From the NCBI GenBank assembly GCA_003248865.1, contig QFPK01000016.1:1-64000 (forward strand): DNA of 64,000 nt. Reading direction: 5' to 3'. The stretch comes from Sphingomonas sp. GTDB lineage: Bacteria; Pseudomonadota; Alphaproteobacteria; Sphingomonadales; Sphingomonadaceae. Positions 32,744 to 40,480 of the stretch are shown piece by piece (within the stretch, counting starts at the first letter, position 1; every line of letters starts with the position of its first letter). The position numbers were made by a program, and so were the translations under genes. The notes beneath the pieces are model-generated. The model searched no databases. It saw only the letters and a program-made list of their open reading frames with translations, and was not told where the DNA came from.

Positions 32744-33349
32744 ATGGGCCCGACGGAACTGATCGCAATGGCCGCCAGCTTCAGCCTGCTCGCAGGCTGG
32801 CGCCTCTATGCAGCCGTGCTCGTCGCCGGCATCGCCATGCATTTCGACATCATCCCACTGCCCGAACATCTCGCCAGCCTGAAACTGCTCGGCAACCCCT
32901 GGGTGCTGGGCGTTGCTTTCCTTGGCACCATCGCCGAATTCCTCGCAGACAAGATCGCCTGGGTTGATTCCGCATGGGACGGCGTGCACACCATCATCCG
33001 TCCACTGGGCGGCGCGCTGCTCGCGCTCGCCATCATCGATCCCGGCCAGCCGGTCTGGCAGATCGTGGTCCTCCTGCTGGGCGGCGGCTCCGCCCTTCTC
33101 ACCCATGGTGCCAAGGCGGGCACCCGCGCCGCCGTCAATGCCAGTCCCGAACCCGTCTCCAACGTGGTCATGTCCACCGCCGAAGACGTCACCACCACTT
33201 CCATCCTGCTGATCGCACTGGCCAATCCGTGGATCGCGCTGGCGCTCGCCCTCCTCCTGCTGGCAGCCACCATCGGCATCTTCTTCGCCGTCCGCCGCTT
33301 CGTGAAAGACGTGACCGACCTGTTCCGCCCGCGCGATCCGTCAGCCTGA
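32744..33349 (+). CDS. DUF4126 family membrane protein
   Basis: This 201-residue protein has four or five membrane helices and the DUF4126 pattern: MAASFSLLAGWRLYAAVLVA, HLASLKLLGNPWVLGVAF and the segment ADKIAWVDSAWDGVHTIIRP with conserved acidic residues, then NASPEPVSNVVMSTAEDV. The family has no established function. It is divergent from the ABC exporter and ends convergent with an acyl-CoA dehydrogenase gene. Confidence 0.88.
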   Translation: MGPTELIAMAASFSLLAGWRLYAAVLVAGIAMHFDIIPLPEHLASLKLLGNPWVLGVAFLGTIAEFLADKIAWVDSAWDGVHTIIRPLGGALLALAIIDPGQPVWQIVVLLLGGGSALLTHGAKAGTRAAVNASPEPVSNVVMSTAEDVTTTSILLIALANPWIALALALLLLAATIGIFFAVRRFVKDVTDLFRPRDPSA

Positions 33350-33391
33350 GCGGGAGAGAGGCAAGGGCTCTGCCCCTGCCCTATCCCCCCC

Positions 33392-34690
33392 TCACACCGG
33401 CTGGAACAACGCCTTGCGCGGGCCGAGGAAGCCGAACAAGTAGGCGGCGACCTTGCGCATCTGAATCTCTTCCGAGCCTTCGGTGATGCGGTAGCGGCGG
33501 TGGTGGCGATAAATATGCTCGAACGGCTTGTGCCGGGAATAGCCGATGCCGCCATGCACCTGCATCGCCCGGTCGGCCGCCTCGCACACCAGCCGGTTCG
33601 CCCAATAGTTGCACATGCTGATCTTGTCGGAAAGCTGATGCTCGATCGCCTCATGGGGGATCCGGTCCATCTCCCACGCGGTCTTGTAGATCAGCAGCCG
33701 CAGCATCTCGCACTGGGTCGCCAGCTCGACGAGCGGGAACTGGATCGCCTGATTCTTCGCCAGCGCTTCCCCGAACGGCTTGCGCTCGCGGGCGTAGCGC
33801 ACGCTCTGTTCCACACAATAGCTGGCCGCCCCCAGCGACGAGGCGGCCTGCCGGATGCGGTTCTGGTGAACAAAGCTCTGCGCCAGCGCAAGGCCGCCAT
33901 CCACCGGGCCCAGCAGCGCGCCGTCCGGCACCCAGACGTCGGTGAAACTGACGCGCGGGTGATCCGTGGGCATGTTGAAGGTCCACAGATACTCCTCCAC
34001 CTTCACGCCCGGTGTGTCGGTGGGCACCAGCAAGCAGGAAATTCCGCGCGCGGCCCCGTCCTCGCCCGATGTCCGGCAGAAGGTCGCGCAGTGCGTCGCG
34101 ACGTGCATCCCCGTCGTCCACATCTTCTCGCCATTGATCAGCCAGCCCGGCACGCCATTTCGGGTGTCGCGCTCAGCACGCGTTTCCATGTGGGTCGCGT
34201 CAGAGCCATGGTTGGGCTCGGTCAGGCCGAAGGCCGTGATTCGCTCCCGCGCGAAGCCGCCCAGAATGAACTCCTGCTTCTGCGCCTCGGTGCCGAAGGT
34301 CTCGAACATGGCGACGAAGGGGAAATTGCCAACAATCGAATGTTCGTTCTGCAGGTCATTGTGCAGACCAAGGCCCTTTTGCGTGAAGCGGTCCCGGATC
34401 ACCGCCATCCACAGATTGGCACCATCCTTGCCACCATATTTCTTCGGCGCGGAAAAACGCCAATGTCCCGCTCTGTCCGCGCGGCTCGAGGCTTCGCGCA
34501 GCAGCGCTTCCCACTCATGGCGCGGCAGTCCGCCATTCTCGAAATCGGTACGTGCCCATTCACGGCGATGATCAAAGAAGCGGATGTTATCGTCCGCCTC
34601 CTCCAACGGCTTGATCTCCGTCTCGATGAACGCGTCCAGTTCAGACAGATACGCCAGCAAGTCCCCAGGAAGCGAAAAGTCCATGGTCAT
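33392..34690 (-). CDS. Acyl-CoA dehydrogenase
   Basis: This 432-residue flavoenzyme introduces an alpha-beta double bond into an acyl-CoA. Features are FGLTEPNHGSDATHMETRA (FAD and substrate binding), INGEKMWTTGMHVATH, the C-terminal QVHGGIGYSRHKPFEHIYRH and the catalytic-base region RITEGSEEIQMRKV. It belongs to the larger, about 430-residue subfamily with an N-terminal helical domain. GAGGGAGA just before the ATG at 34690 supports this start over the internal ATG two codons later. Chain specificity is unknown. Confidence 0.93.
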   Translation of the reverse strand: MTMDFSLPGDLLAYLSELDAFIETEIKPLEEADDNIRFFDHRREWARTDFENGGLPRHEWEALLREASSRADRAGHWRFSAPKKYGGKDGANLWMAVIRDRFTQKGLGLHNDLQNEHSIVGNFPFVAMFETFGTEAQKQEFILGGFARERITAFGLTEPNHGSDATHMETRAERDTRNGVPGWLINGEKMWTTGMHVATHCATFCRTSGEDGAARGISCLLVPTDTPGVKVEEYLWTFNMPTDHPRVSFTDVWVPDGALLGPVDGGLALAQSFVHQNRIRQAASSLGAASYCVEQSVRYARERKPFGEALAKNQAIQFPLVELATQCEMLRLLIYKTAWEMDRIPHEAIEHQLSDKISMCNYWANRLVCEAADRAMQVHGGIGYSRHKPFEHIYRHHRRYRITEGSEEIQMRKVAAYLFGFLGPRKALFQPV

Positions 34691-34725
34691 TCTCCCTCGC
34701 CGCGCACTTTGCGCAGGCGAGAGCG

Positions 34726-36030
34726 TCAGGACAGTTGGCGAATTGGGGAGCGCACAAAACTGAGCGACAGGGCGGCAATGGCAAGAAACACAATCGCCAG
34801 CCCGATTCCAGGGCGAACACTGCCGGTTATGCTGGCGATCAGACCAACCGCTGTGGGGCCGATAAATGCAGTGGCTTTTCCTACAAATGCGAACAGACCG
34901 AAATAGGCCGCCACATTGGCTGGTGGTGCCAGCATCGCCATCATCGTGCGCATGCCGGCAATGCAGAAGGCGGCGCCTGCGGCGATGAGCGCTCCACCCA
35001 GCATCACGCTCCATTCCTGAGGCGTGGACAACGGCGCCCCGAGCGCAACACCGGTTTCGATCCCGAACATGCGGCTCCCGTCCGTCAGCATTACGGAGGC
35101 CGCGCCCAAGCCCATCAAAGCGAGGCCCAGCATGGTAAGCCGCTTGGGGCCGATCCTACCGTCGATCAGGCCGCCGCCGAATCCGCCGATCACCCCGAAC
35201 GTCGTGATCACCAGCCCAAATCGGGCCAACGTATCGGCTTTCCAGTCGAACATTTGGGCTGCCAACACGGCCCCGAACCCGAAGATGATCGCCATCCCGT
35301 CAGCCGAAACCATGCGCGCGATCAAAAACAGCCGCATGTTCCGATCTGCCCAAGCCTCACGCAGCGTCGCCTTCAGATCGTCAAGCCCCTGCTGCACCGA
35401 AGGGCGCTGCTTTGAAACCCGGTCCCTGGCGACGATCAGAAAGGGAGAGAGAAATAGCACCACCGAAACTGCCGCTACCGGGCCCGAAATCCGATCCACC
35501 CCGTGCGGCACCGCAGCCAACCACTCCGGCGTGGCAGATGCCAGTGCCAGCACGATCAGCAGCACCGCCATCCCCGCGATCTGGCTGAAACCGAACGACA
35601 GTCCTGATAACAGCCCCATCCTGTCAGGCCGGGCTGCCACCGGCAGGAAGGCATTGGAGAATTGCGTCATCAGCTCAACGGCCACCATGCCCGTCATCAC
35701 GACGACAGCGACAGGGATCAGCGATACGCCCGGCGCCGCGAACCACAACGCCACAGACGCCACAAAGGCGAGAACCCCTGCACCCGCCAGCCAAGGCTTC
35801 AAACGCGCACCGGAATCCGCGATCGACCCGAGTACAGGTGCGAGAATGGCGATGGCCAGGCCCGACGCACCCAACGCATAACCCCACACGCTTGCGCCTT
35901 CGGCCTGACTTGAGGCCAGCGTACCCGCAAAGTAAGGCGCAAACACATAGCGCTGCACCAGATTGAAGAAGGGCTCGTTTGCAGCTTCAGTCAGCGACCA
36001 AGCCGCTTCTTGTCGTGTCAGCCGTGTCAT
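34726..36030 (-). CDS. MFS transporter of the UMF1 type
   Basis: This 434-residue protein has about twelve membrane helices. The first region (EAAWSLTEAANEPFFNLVQRY) and the loop GSIADSGARLKPWL match the UMF1/Atg22-like MFS branch found in bacteria. It overlaps the upstream aldolase-like gene by four bases and is the last gene of a three-gene run with a LacI regulator at its head. It probably imports the substrate of that pathway; the substrate is unknown. Confidence 0.85.
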   Translation of the reverse strand: MTRLTRQEAAWSLTEAANEPFFNLVQRYVFAPYFAGTLASSQAEGASVWGYALGASGLAIAILAPVLGSIADSGARLKPWLAGAGVLAFVASVALWFAAPGVSLIPVAVVVMTGMVAVELMTQFSNAFLPVAARPDRMGLLSGLSFGFSQIAGMAVLLIVLALASATPEWLAAVPHGVDRISGPVAAVSVVLFLSPFLIVARDRVSKQRPSVQQGLDDLKATLREAWADRNMRLFLIARMVSADGMAIIFGFGAVLAAQMFDWKADTLARFGLVITTFGVIGGFGGGLIDGRIGPKRLTMLGLALMGLGAASVMLTDGSRMFGIETGVALGAPLSTPQEWSVMLGGALIAAGAAFCIAGMRTMMAMLAPPANVAAYFGLFAFVGKATAFIGPTAVGLIASITGSVRPGIGLAIVFLAIAALSLSFVRSPIRQLS

Positions 36031-37163
36031 GTCGTCGTCCGTCGCGCATCGACCGCCCAGCGCTCGAGCGACCCGTCCTCATCTGCAATCCACAATGCGT
36101 CGTGCAGGTTCACCGTCGGATCGACATGTCCGGGCTGCAGCCAGACAAGGTCGCCTTCTGCCGGCCATTTCGGACGCGCAAAGCTCCTATCCGCATCCAG
36201 CTTGTCCACCGCTGCCAGCCCCTCGGCCTTCATCGACGATACGGCCGATGGATGGATGAGGCCACCATGCTCGTCGCCCTGAAAGAAGAACAACGCGCCG
36301 TCCGGCCCGCCCGCCAGCAGCCGAGGCAGAGTTCCGTCCGTCGACAAAGCCTTGAACCCTGCATCAATGGTGATGTGCCCCTTGCGCTGCACAGAAACCA
36401 CGCTCGCTGCCAGCACAAGGGCGGTTTCAAACACCACCCCAGCCTTGTCATAGACGACATCCATCAACGGATAGGACCCGGCCTGAAGCTCAGTGAACAG
36501 GCCGCACGCAAGATCCAGCTCCGATGTTCCAGTGCCGCCGCCGGTCACGCATGCCGGCGCCAGACCTTCCGTCTTTAACCCTTCAACAAGCGAACGAAGC
36601 CGCTCCATCGCGGCAGCATGGGCAGGGGCCCGGCCTGCATCCGCCTGGAGATGCCCGAGATAGTATTGCAGCCCCACCCAACATCTGCCGGAGCCCAATA
36701 TGCCACGGACCAGCGCTGCCACCTCCCCGAAACAGACGCCGCTGCGGTGCTGTCCACCATCCACATCCACCAGTAGGCCAATCCCCGGCGGAGCAAGTCG
36801 AAGCTGCTCTTCGCTGTCGATCACGGCCGATACAGCCACGCCGTTCTCAACGAGCGCCTGCAGCATGGGCCACCCCCAAACAGGTACAGGCGCCGAAAGC
36901 AACAAATCCCGCACCCCGGCTTCGGCATAGGCCTCCGCTTCGCCGACGGTCTGACAGCAGATGCCAACGGCGCCCAGTTCCAGTTGGCGCAAGGCCAACC
37001 GGCTGCATTTGGCCATCTTGCCATGTGGCCGCAGCTTCACGCCGGCAACATCGCAGGCCGATTGCATGGCAGCCAGATTGGCTTCCATCGCCGCGCGACG
37101 CACCACCAGGGCGGGCGTGCGGGGAACGCGCACCCGCTCGAGAAAACCGGTCAGCGGGCCCAA
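36027..37163 (-). CDS. D-threonine aldolase / beta-hydroxyaspartate aldolase-like PLP enzyme
   Basis: This 378-residue fold-type III PLP enzyme has an alanine-racemase-like barrel and a C-terminal beta domain. The PLP region is RPHGKMAKC (Lys49 or Lys52). The phosphate-binding GGGTGT and the metal ligands in QPGHVDPTVNLHD follow. The His and Asp pair points to the D-threonine aldolase branch; D-serine dehydratases have His and Cys. Known relatives split D-threonine, or (2R,3S)-beta-hydroxyaspartate (BhcC), into glycine and an aldehyde or glyoxylate. It overlaps the dehydratase upstream by 13 bases and the transporter downstream by four. Confidence 0.85.
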   Translation of the reverse strand: MGPLTGFLERVRVPRTPALVVRRAAMEANLAAMQSACDVAGVKLRPHGKMAKCSRLALRQLELGAVGICCQTVGEAEAYAEAGVRDLLLSAPVPVWGWPMLQALVENGVAVSAVIDSEEQLRLAPPGIGLLVDVDGGQHRSGVCFGEVAALVRGILGSGRCWVGLQYYLGHLQADAGRAPAHAAAMERLRSLVEGLKTEGLAPACVTGGGTGTSELDLACGLFTELQAGSYPLMDVVYDKAGVVFETALVLAASVVSVQRKGHITIDAGFKALSTDGTLPRLLAGGPDGALFFFQGDEHGGLIHPSAVSSMKAEGLAAVDKLDADRSFARPKWPAEGDLVWLQPGHVDPTVNLHDALWIADEDGSLERWAVDARRTTT

Positions 37164-38110
37164 GGCAGCTTATCCAGATCCACATTCCCGCCTGTCAGGA
37201 TGATGCCCACAGTCTTCCGGCCGGGTTTCCACGCTCCTTCCAGGATCGCTGCCAGCGGGACGGCACTGCTTGGCTCAACAATGATCTTCATCCGCGACCA
37301 GATCAGCTGCATCGCCTCCACGATGGCCGTTTCCGACGCTGTCACCACGTCATGTGCGCGCTGCTGCATCACGGCGAAGGTCATCTCGCTCATCGAGGTG
37401 GTCAGCCCGTCGGCAATGGTCGCAACCGGCAGCACCTGAGGCTGGATCTTGCCGCTACGAAAGCCTCTGGCGGCGTCGTCAGCGGCGAGCGGCTCTGCTG
37501 CAATCACCGGTACGCCCGGCAACAGTTCGGCAGCCGCCACCAGTGTGCCAGCCAACAATCCGCCACCGCCCACCGGACAGGTGATGACATCAAGCTGCTC
37601 TGCGGAATCAGCAATCAGTTCCATCACGACCGTGCCCTGCCCCGCCGCCACAAGCCGGTTGTCGAACGGCGGGATCAGCGTCGCGCCAGTCTCCGCAACA
37701 ATGGCATCGGCTGCAGCCAACCGTGCTGCGATCGTGGGCTCGCATTCCACGATGCGGCCACCATAACCGGCGACTGCCGCCTTCTTGGGTGCCGGCGCCG
37801 TGGTCGGCATCACGATATGGGCGGCAATCCCCCGCTCCCTGGCGGCAAGGGCGAGCGCGGCAGCATGGTTGCCACTGCTGTGCGTGACAACGCCGCGCGC
37901 GGCCTCCTCCGGCGACAGCGCCAGAACCGCATTGAATGCACCCCGCGCCTTGAATGCGCCCGTGCGCTGGAAATTCTCGCACTTGAACAGGATATGGCAT
38001 CCCGCAATGCCATCGATGACACGACTGGTCAGGATCGGCGTGCGATGCACATGGGGGGATATCCGGGTTTCGGCAATGCGGATGTCCGCGAACGTAGGGG
38101 CTGTTGTCAT
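37151..38110 (-). CDS. Serine/threonine dehydratase or hydroxyaspartate dehydratase-like PLP enzyme
   Basis: This 319-residue fold-type II PLP enzyme of the serine-racemase/threonine-dehydratase family has the PLP lysine in ENFQRTGAFKARGAFNAV. The SSGNHAAALALAA loop, the phosphate-binding GGGGLLAG and the C-terminal EPSSAVPLAAILEG follow. It lacks the ACT domain of biosynthetic IlvA, so it is a catabolic type. Family members deaminate L-serine, L-threonine or threo-3-hydroxyaspartate (BhcB). Its coupling to a D-threonine-aldolase-like gene suggests beta-hydroxy amino acid breakdown, which is inference. Confidence 0.87.
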   Translation of the reverse strand: MTTAPTFADIRIAETRISPHVHRTPILTSRVIDGIAGCHILFKCENFQRTGAFKARGAFNAVLALSPEEAARGVVTHSSGNHAAALALAARERGIAAHIVMPTTAPAPKKAAVAGYGGRIVECEPTIAARLAAADAIVAETGATLIPPFDNRLVAAGQGTVVMELIADSAEQLDVITCPVGGGGLLAGTLVAAAELLPGVPVIAAEPLAADDAARGFRSGKIQPQVLPVATIADGLTTSMSEMTFAVMQQRAHDVVTASETAIVEAMQLIWSRMKIIVEPSSAVPLAAILEGAWKPGRKTVGIILTGGNVDLDKLPWAR

Positions 38111-38166
38111 GCGAGGCGGACATTGCGGCGCCCCGCAGCCCCGGTCAATGTGCCCTGCTCGGTGCC

Positions 38167-39213
38167 TCAGCGCAGCCCGCAGCTTTCGCGCACTACCAGT
38201 CTCATCGGGATGGGAGTCTTGGCAGCATCGGCGCCCGCAATCCTGTCCAGCACCGCCTCCACCAACAGCCGACCAGCGACTTCGCTATCCTGCTCCACAC
38301 TGGAAAGGGCGGGTGTGCTGTGGGTTGCAGACAGGATGCCGTCAAAACCGATAACGGCAACCTCGTCGGGAATGGAGCGTCCGGCTCCCCGCAGCGCCTT
38401 CATCGCGCCCAGTGCCAGCAGATCCGAAGCTGCAAACACGGAATCGAACGCCTGCCCCTGCGCCAGCAGGTTCAATATTGCGGCCTCACCCTGCTCTTCC
38501 CGGCTGCCCGCACTTGAAACGCTGCTTTCCAAGGGATCGATTCCCGCTTCCCGAACGGCCGTCAGATAACCCTCCCGCCTCAAACGGAAAGCCACATGAC
38601 CGTCCCATCCCGGCCCTACAAATGCGACCCGCTGACGGCCGCTGGCTGCCAGATGCGCCACGGCAAGTCGCCCGCCTTCCTGATTATCGCAACGGATAGT
38701 CGGCAGGCTGTCTTCGGCTGCACCCCACGCCACAACATGGGCGCCCTGCCGATGCGCCGCAGTGAAATGAGCCCAACCCTCGGCATGGGCTGCGCTGCCG
38801 ATCACAATCAACCCATCGGCTTCGTGTGACTGCTCGTAGTCGCTGCGGAAATTTGCAGTGCTGTCCTGAAACGACAGCAACAGATGGAAGCCCCTGTCGG
38901 ATGCTGCGGCCCCGATGGCGCCGAGCAGTGCAAAATAGAAAGGGTTCACGCGCGCCCGCGCCTGCCCCGGCTGGGTCAGGATCACGACAGCAAGGGTGCC
39001 CGTAGAACCGCTGCGCAGCCGTGCAGCGCGACTGTCTGTTCGATAGTTAAGCGCCCGGGCCGCAGCCTGGACCCGTTCGCGCGTTTCGGCACTCACGGAC
39101 GGATCATCGCGCATGGCCCGCGAAACTGTAGGCTGCGAGACGCCGGCAGCACAGGCCACATCGAAGGAGGTGGGCCAGCTCTGGCCATTCGCATCGCTTC
39201 GCCGACGGTTCAT
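38167..39213 (-). CDS. LacI-family transcription regulator
   Basis: This 348-residue protein has the N-terminal LacI helix-turn-helix (TSFDVACAAGVSQPTVSRAM, then the hinge ALNYRTDSRAARLRSG) and a periplasmic-binding-protein-like effector domain with FDSVFAASDLLALGAMKAL and IPDEVAVIGFDG. The start at 39213 (MNRRRSDANG) is preferred; a long upstream open frame runs through tRNA-Gln and is not coding. It lies 56 bases upstream of the dehydratase gene in the same direction, so it probably controls the three-gene run with a sugar- or amino-acid-derived effector. Confidence 0.92.
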   Translation of the reverse strand: MNRRRSDANGQSWPTSFDVACAAGVSQPTVSRAMRDDPSVSAETRERVQAAARALNYRTDSRAARLRSGSTGTLAVVILTQPGQARARVNPFYFALLGAIGAAASDRGFHLLLSFQDSTANFRSDYEQSHEADGLIVIGSAAHAEGWAHFTAAHRQGAHVVAWGAAEDSLPTIRCDNQEGGRLAVAHLAASGRQRVAFVGPGWDGHVAFRLRREGYLTAVREAGIDPLESSVSSAGSREEQGEAAILNLLAQGQAFDSVFAASDLLALGAMKALRGAGRSIPDEVAVIGFDGILSATHSTPALSSVEQDSEVAGRLLVEAVLDRIAGADAAKTPIPMRLVVRESCGLR

Positions 39214-39269
39214 GGTCGCCGATATAGCGACGTCGCGTGCGGGTTTGAAGCATATCTGGAAACCGGCGG

Positions 39270-39344
39270 TGGCTGGGGTGCCAGGATTCGAACCTGGGAA
39301 TGGCGGTACCAAAAACCGCTGCCTTACCGCTTGGCTACACCCCA
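39270..39344 (-). tRNA. tRNA-Gln (TTG)
   Basis: A 75-base gene on the minus strand. The acceptor stem TGGGGTG pairs with CACCCCA, the anticodon stem is GCGGT/ACCGC with loop TTTTGGT and anticodon TTG, and the T-loop is GGTTCGAATCC with encoded CCA. It lies 57 bases upstream of the LacI regulator, in the same direction. Confidence 0.96.
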
Positions 39345-39454
39345 ATGCCGGTTGTCCGTCGCTGTGGCACCCAACCGGAAACGGAGGGGCCGGTGCGTCC
39401 GGAGGCGCGCTGATAGCTGGAACATCGGGGCGCTTCAAGCCCCGATTTGCAACG

Positions 39455-40480
39455 TCAGGCCGTGCGCGTGCTGGGCGAGGCGGTCGTCGCCCACAGCAGC
39501 CCAAAATAGGCGAAGAAGGTGACAATCAACCAAATCAACCCAGTCCCCGGAAAGGCGATAGCCAACAGGTTGGGAACTGCCACCAGTACGAGAACCCAGG
39601 CCAGTGGGCGCGGCCAGCCCCAGCGGGTATAGAGATAGTGATGGAGATGGTCACGTCCCGGCGTGAATGGGCTCTTGCCCTGCCAGGTGCGGAAGATGAT
39701 CAGGCGAAGCGTATCGAACACCGGAATCGCGAAGATCAGGGCGATGTCATCGGCATGGATATCGGCAAAGCCGTGGTTCCAGGCATAGATCGCCAGCAGG
39801 CCAAACATCGCAGACAGACCGTAGCTGCCATTGTCCCCTAGGAACAGCCGTCCCTTCATGTTGAACACGAACAGCACAAGCAATGCGCCTGCGATCGCCG
39901 CCATCAATGGCAGCATATGCGCGGGCAGTCGCAGCATAAGGATCGCGGACCAGATCAGTGCCTGCCCGATCACCAGACCGTTCTTGCCGTCCGCCATGTT
40001 CACGGCGTTCAGCAGGCCCACGAAGCACAAAAGCGAAAAACCAAGTCCCAGAAGCCCAGGCAATAGAAACAGATCCTGCTGCCCAGCAAACAACAGGAAC
40101 GACACAGCAAAGTCGGGCACCTGCGCAATGGCGGCCAGCAGGAATCCCGAGGCCACTGCCAGCCGGGCGCGGGCGGTCATGCCAACACGATCATCCATCG
40201 CCCCAACCAAGAATAGCCCCGTCACAGTGAACAGGAACCACAGAAGCATACGCCTGGGAACGGTGGGAAAGATCAGCAGCATAGCAGCAACAGCGGCAGC
40301 AGCCGTCAGAACCAGCGCCAAGCCGCCAACAAGGGGAGTCACCCGGCCATGCAACTTCCGTCCGCCTGCGGGATCTGGGAAATCAAGCAACCCCAGACGC
40401 GTGCCGATCAGCATCGCATTCAGAGAGATCAGAAGCGCGATCAACGCCCCACTTATTGCAAAGATCGGAACCATTTCCAT
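39455..40480 (-). CDS. WecA/MraY-like polyprenyl-phosphate sugar-1-phosphate transferase
   Basis: This 341-residue protein with about ten membrane helices starts a polysaccharide chain on undecaprenyl phosphate. The active-site motifs are GAMDDRVGM, NMADGKNGLV, LFLGDNGSYG and the late DHLHHYLYTRWG. The family uses a UDP-N-acetylhexosamine. It overlaps the stop of the SLBB export gene by one base, and forms the first exopolysaccharide block with it. Sugar specificity cannot be read. Confidence 0.9.
   Translation of the reverse strand: MEMVPIFAISGALIALLISLNAMLIGTRLGLLDFPDPAGGRKLHGRVTPLVGGLALVLTAAAAVAAMLLIFPTVPRRMLLWFLFTVTGLFLVGAMDDRVGMTARARLAVASGFLLAAIAQVPDFAVSFLLFAGQQDLFLLPGLLGLGFSLLCFVGLLNAVNMADGKNGLVIGQALIWSAILMLRLPAHMLPLMAAIAGALLVLFVFNMKGRLFLGDNGSYGLSAMFGLLAIYAWNHGFADIHADDIALIFAIPVFDTLRLIIFRTWQGKSPFTPGRDHLHHYLYTRWGWPRPLAWVLVLVAVPNLLAIAFPGTGLIWLIVTFFAYFGLLWATTASPSTRTA

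Noticed and set aside
30520..32967. Very long open frame (about 815 codons) on the plus strand opposite the ABC exporter
   Set aside because: It is the antisense shadow of a high-GC gene. The minus strand has full ABC transporter motifs, while the plus frame is rich in His, Arg and Gln with no family pattern.
34726..38110. A full beta-hydroxyaspartate cycle
   Set aside because: Only the dehydratase and aldolase families are present. The aminotransferase and iminosuccinate reductase genes are not in the cluster, so the full cycle cannot be claimed.
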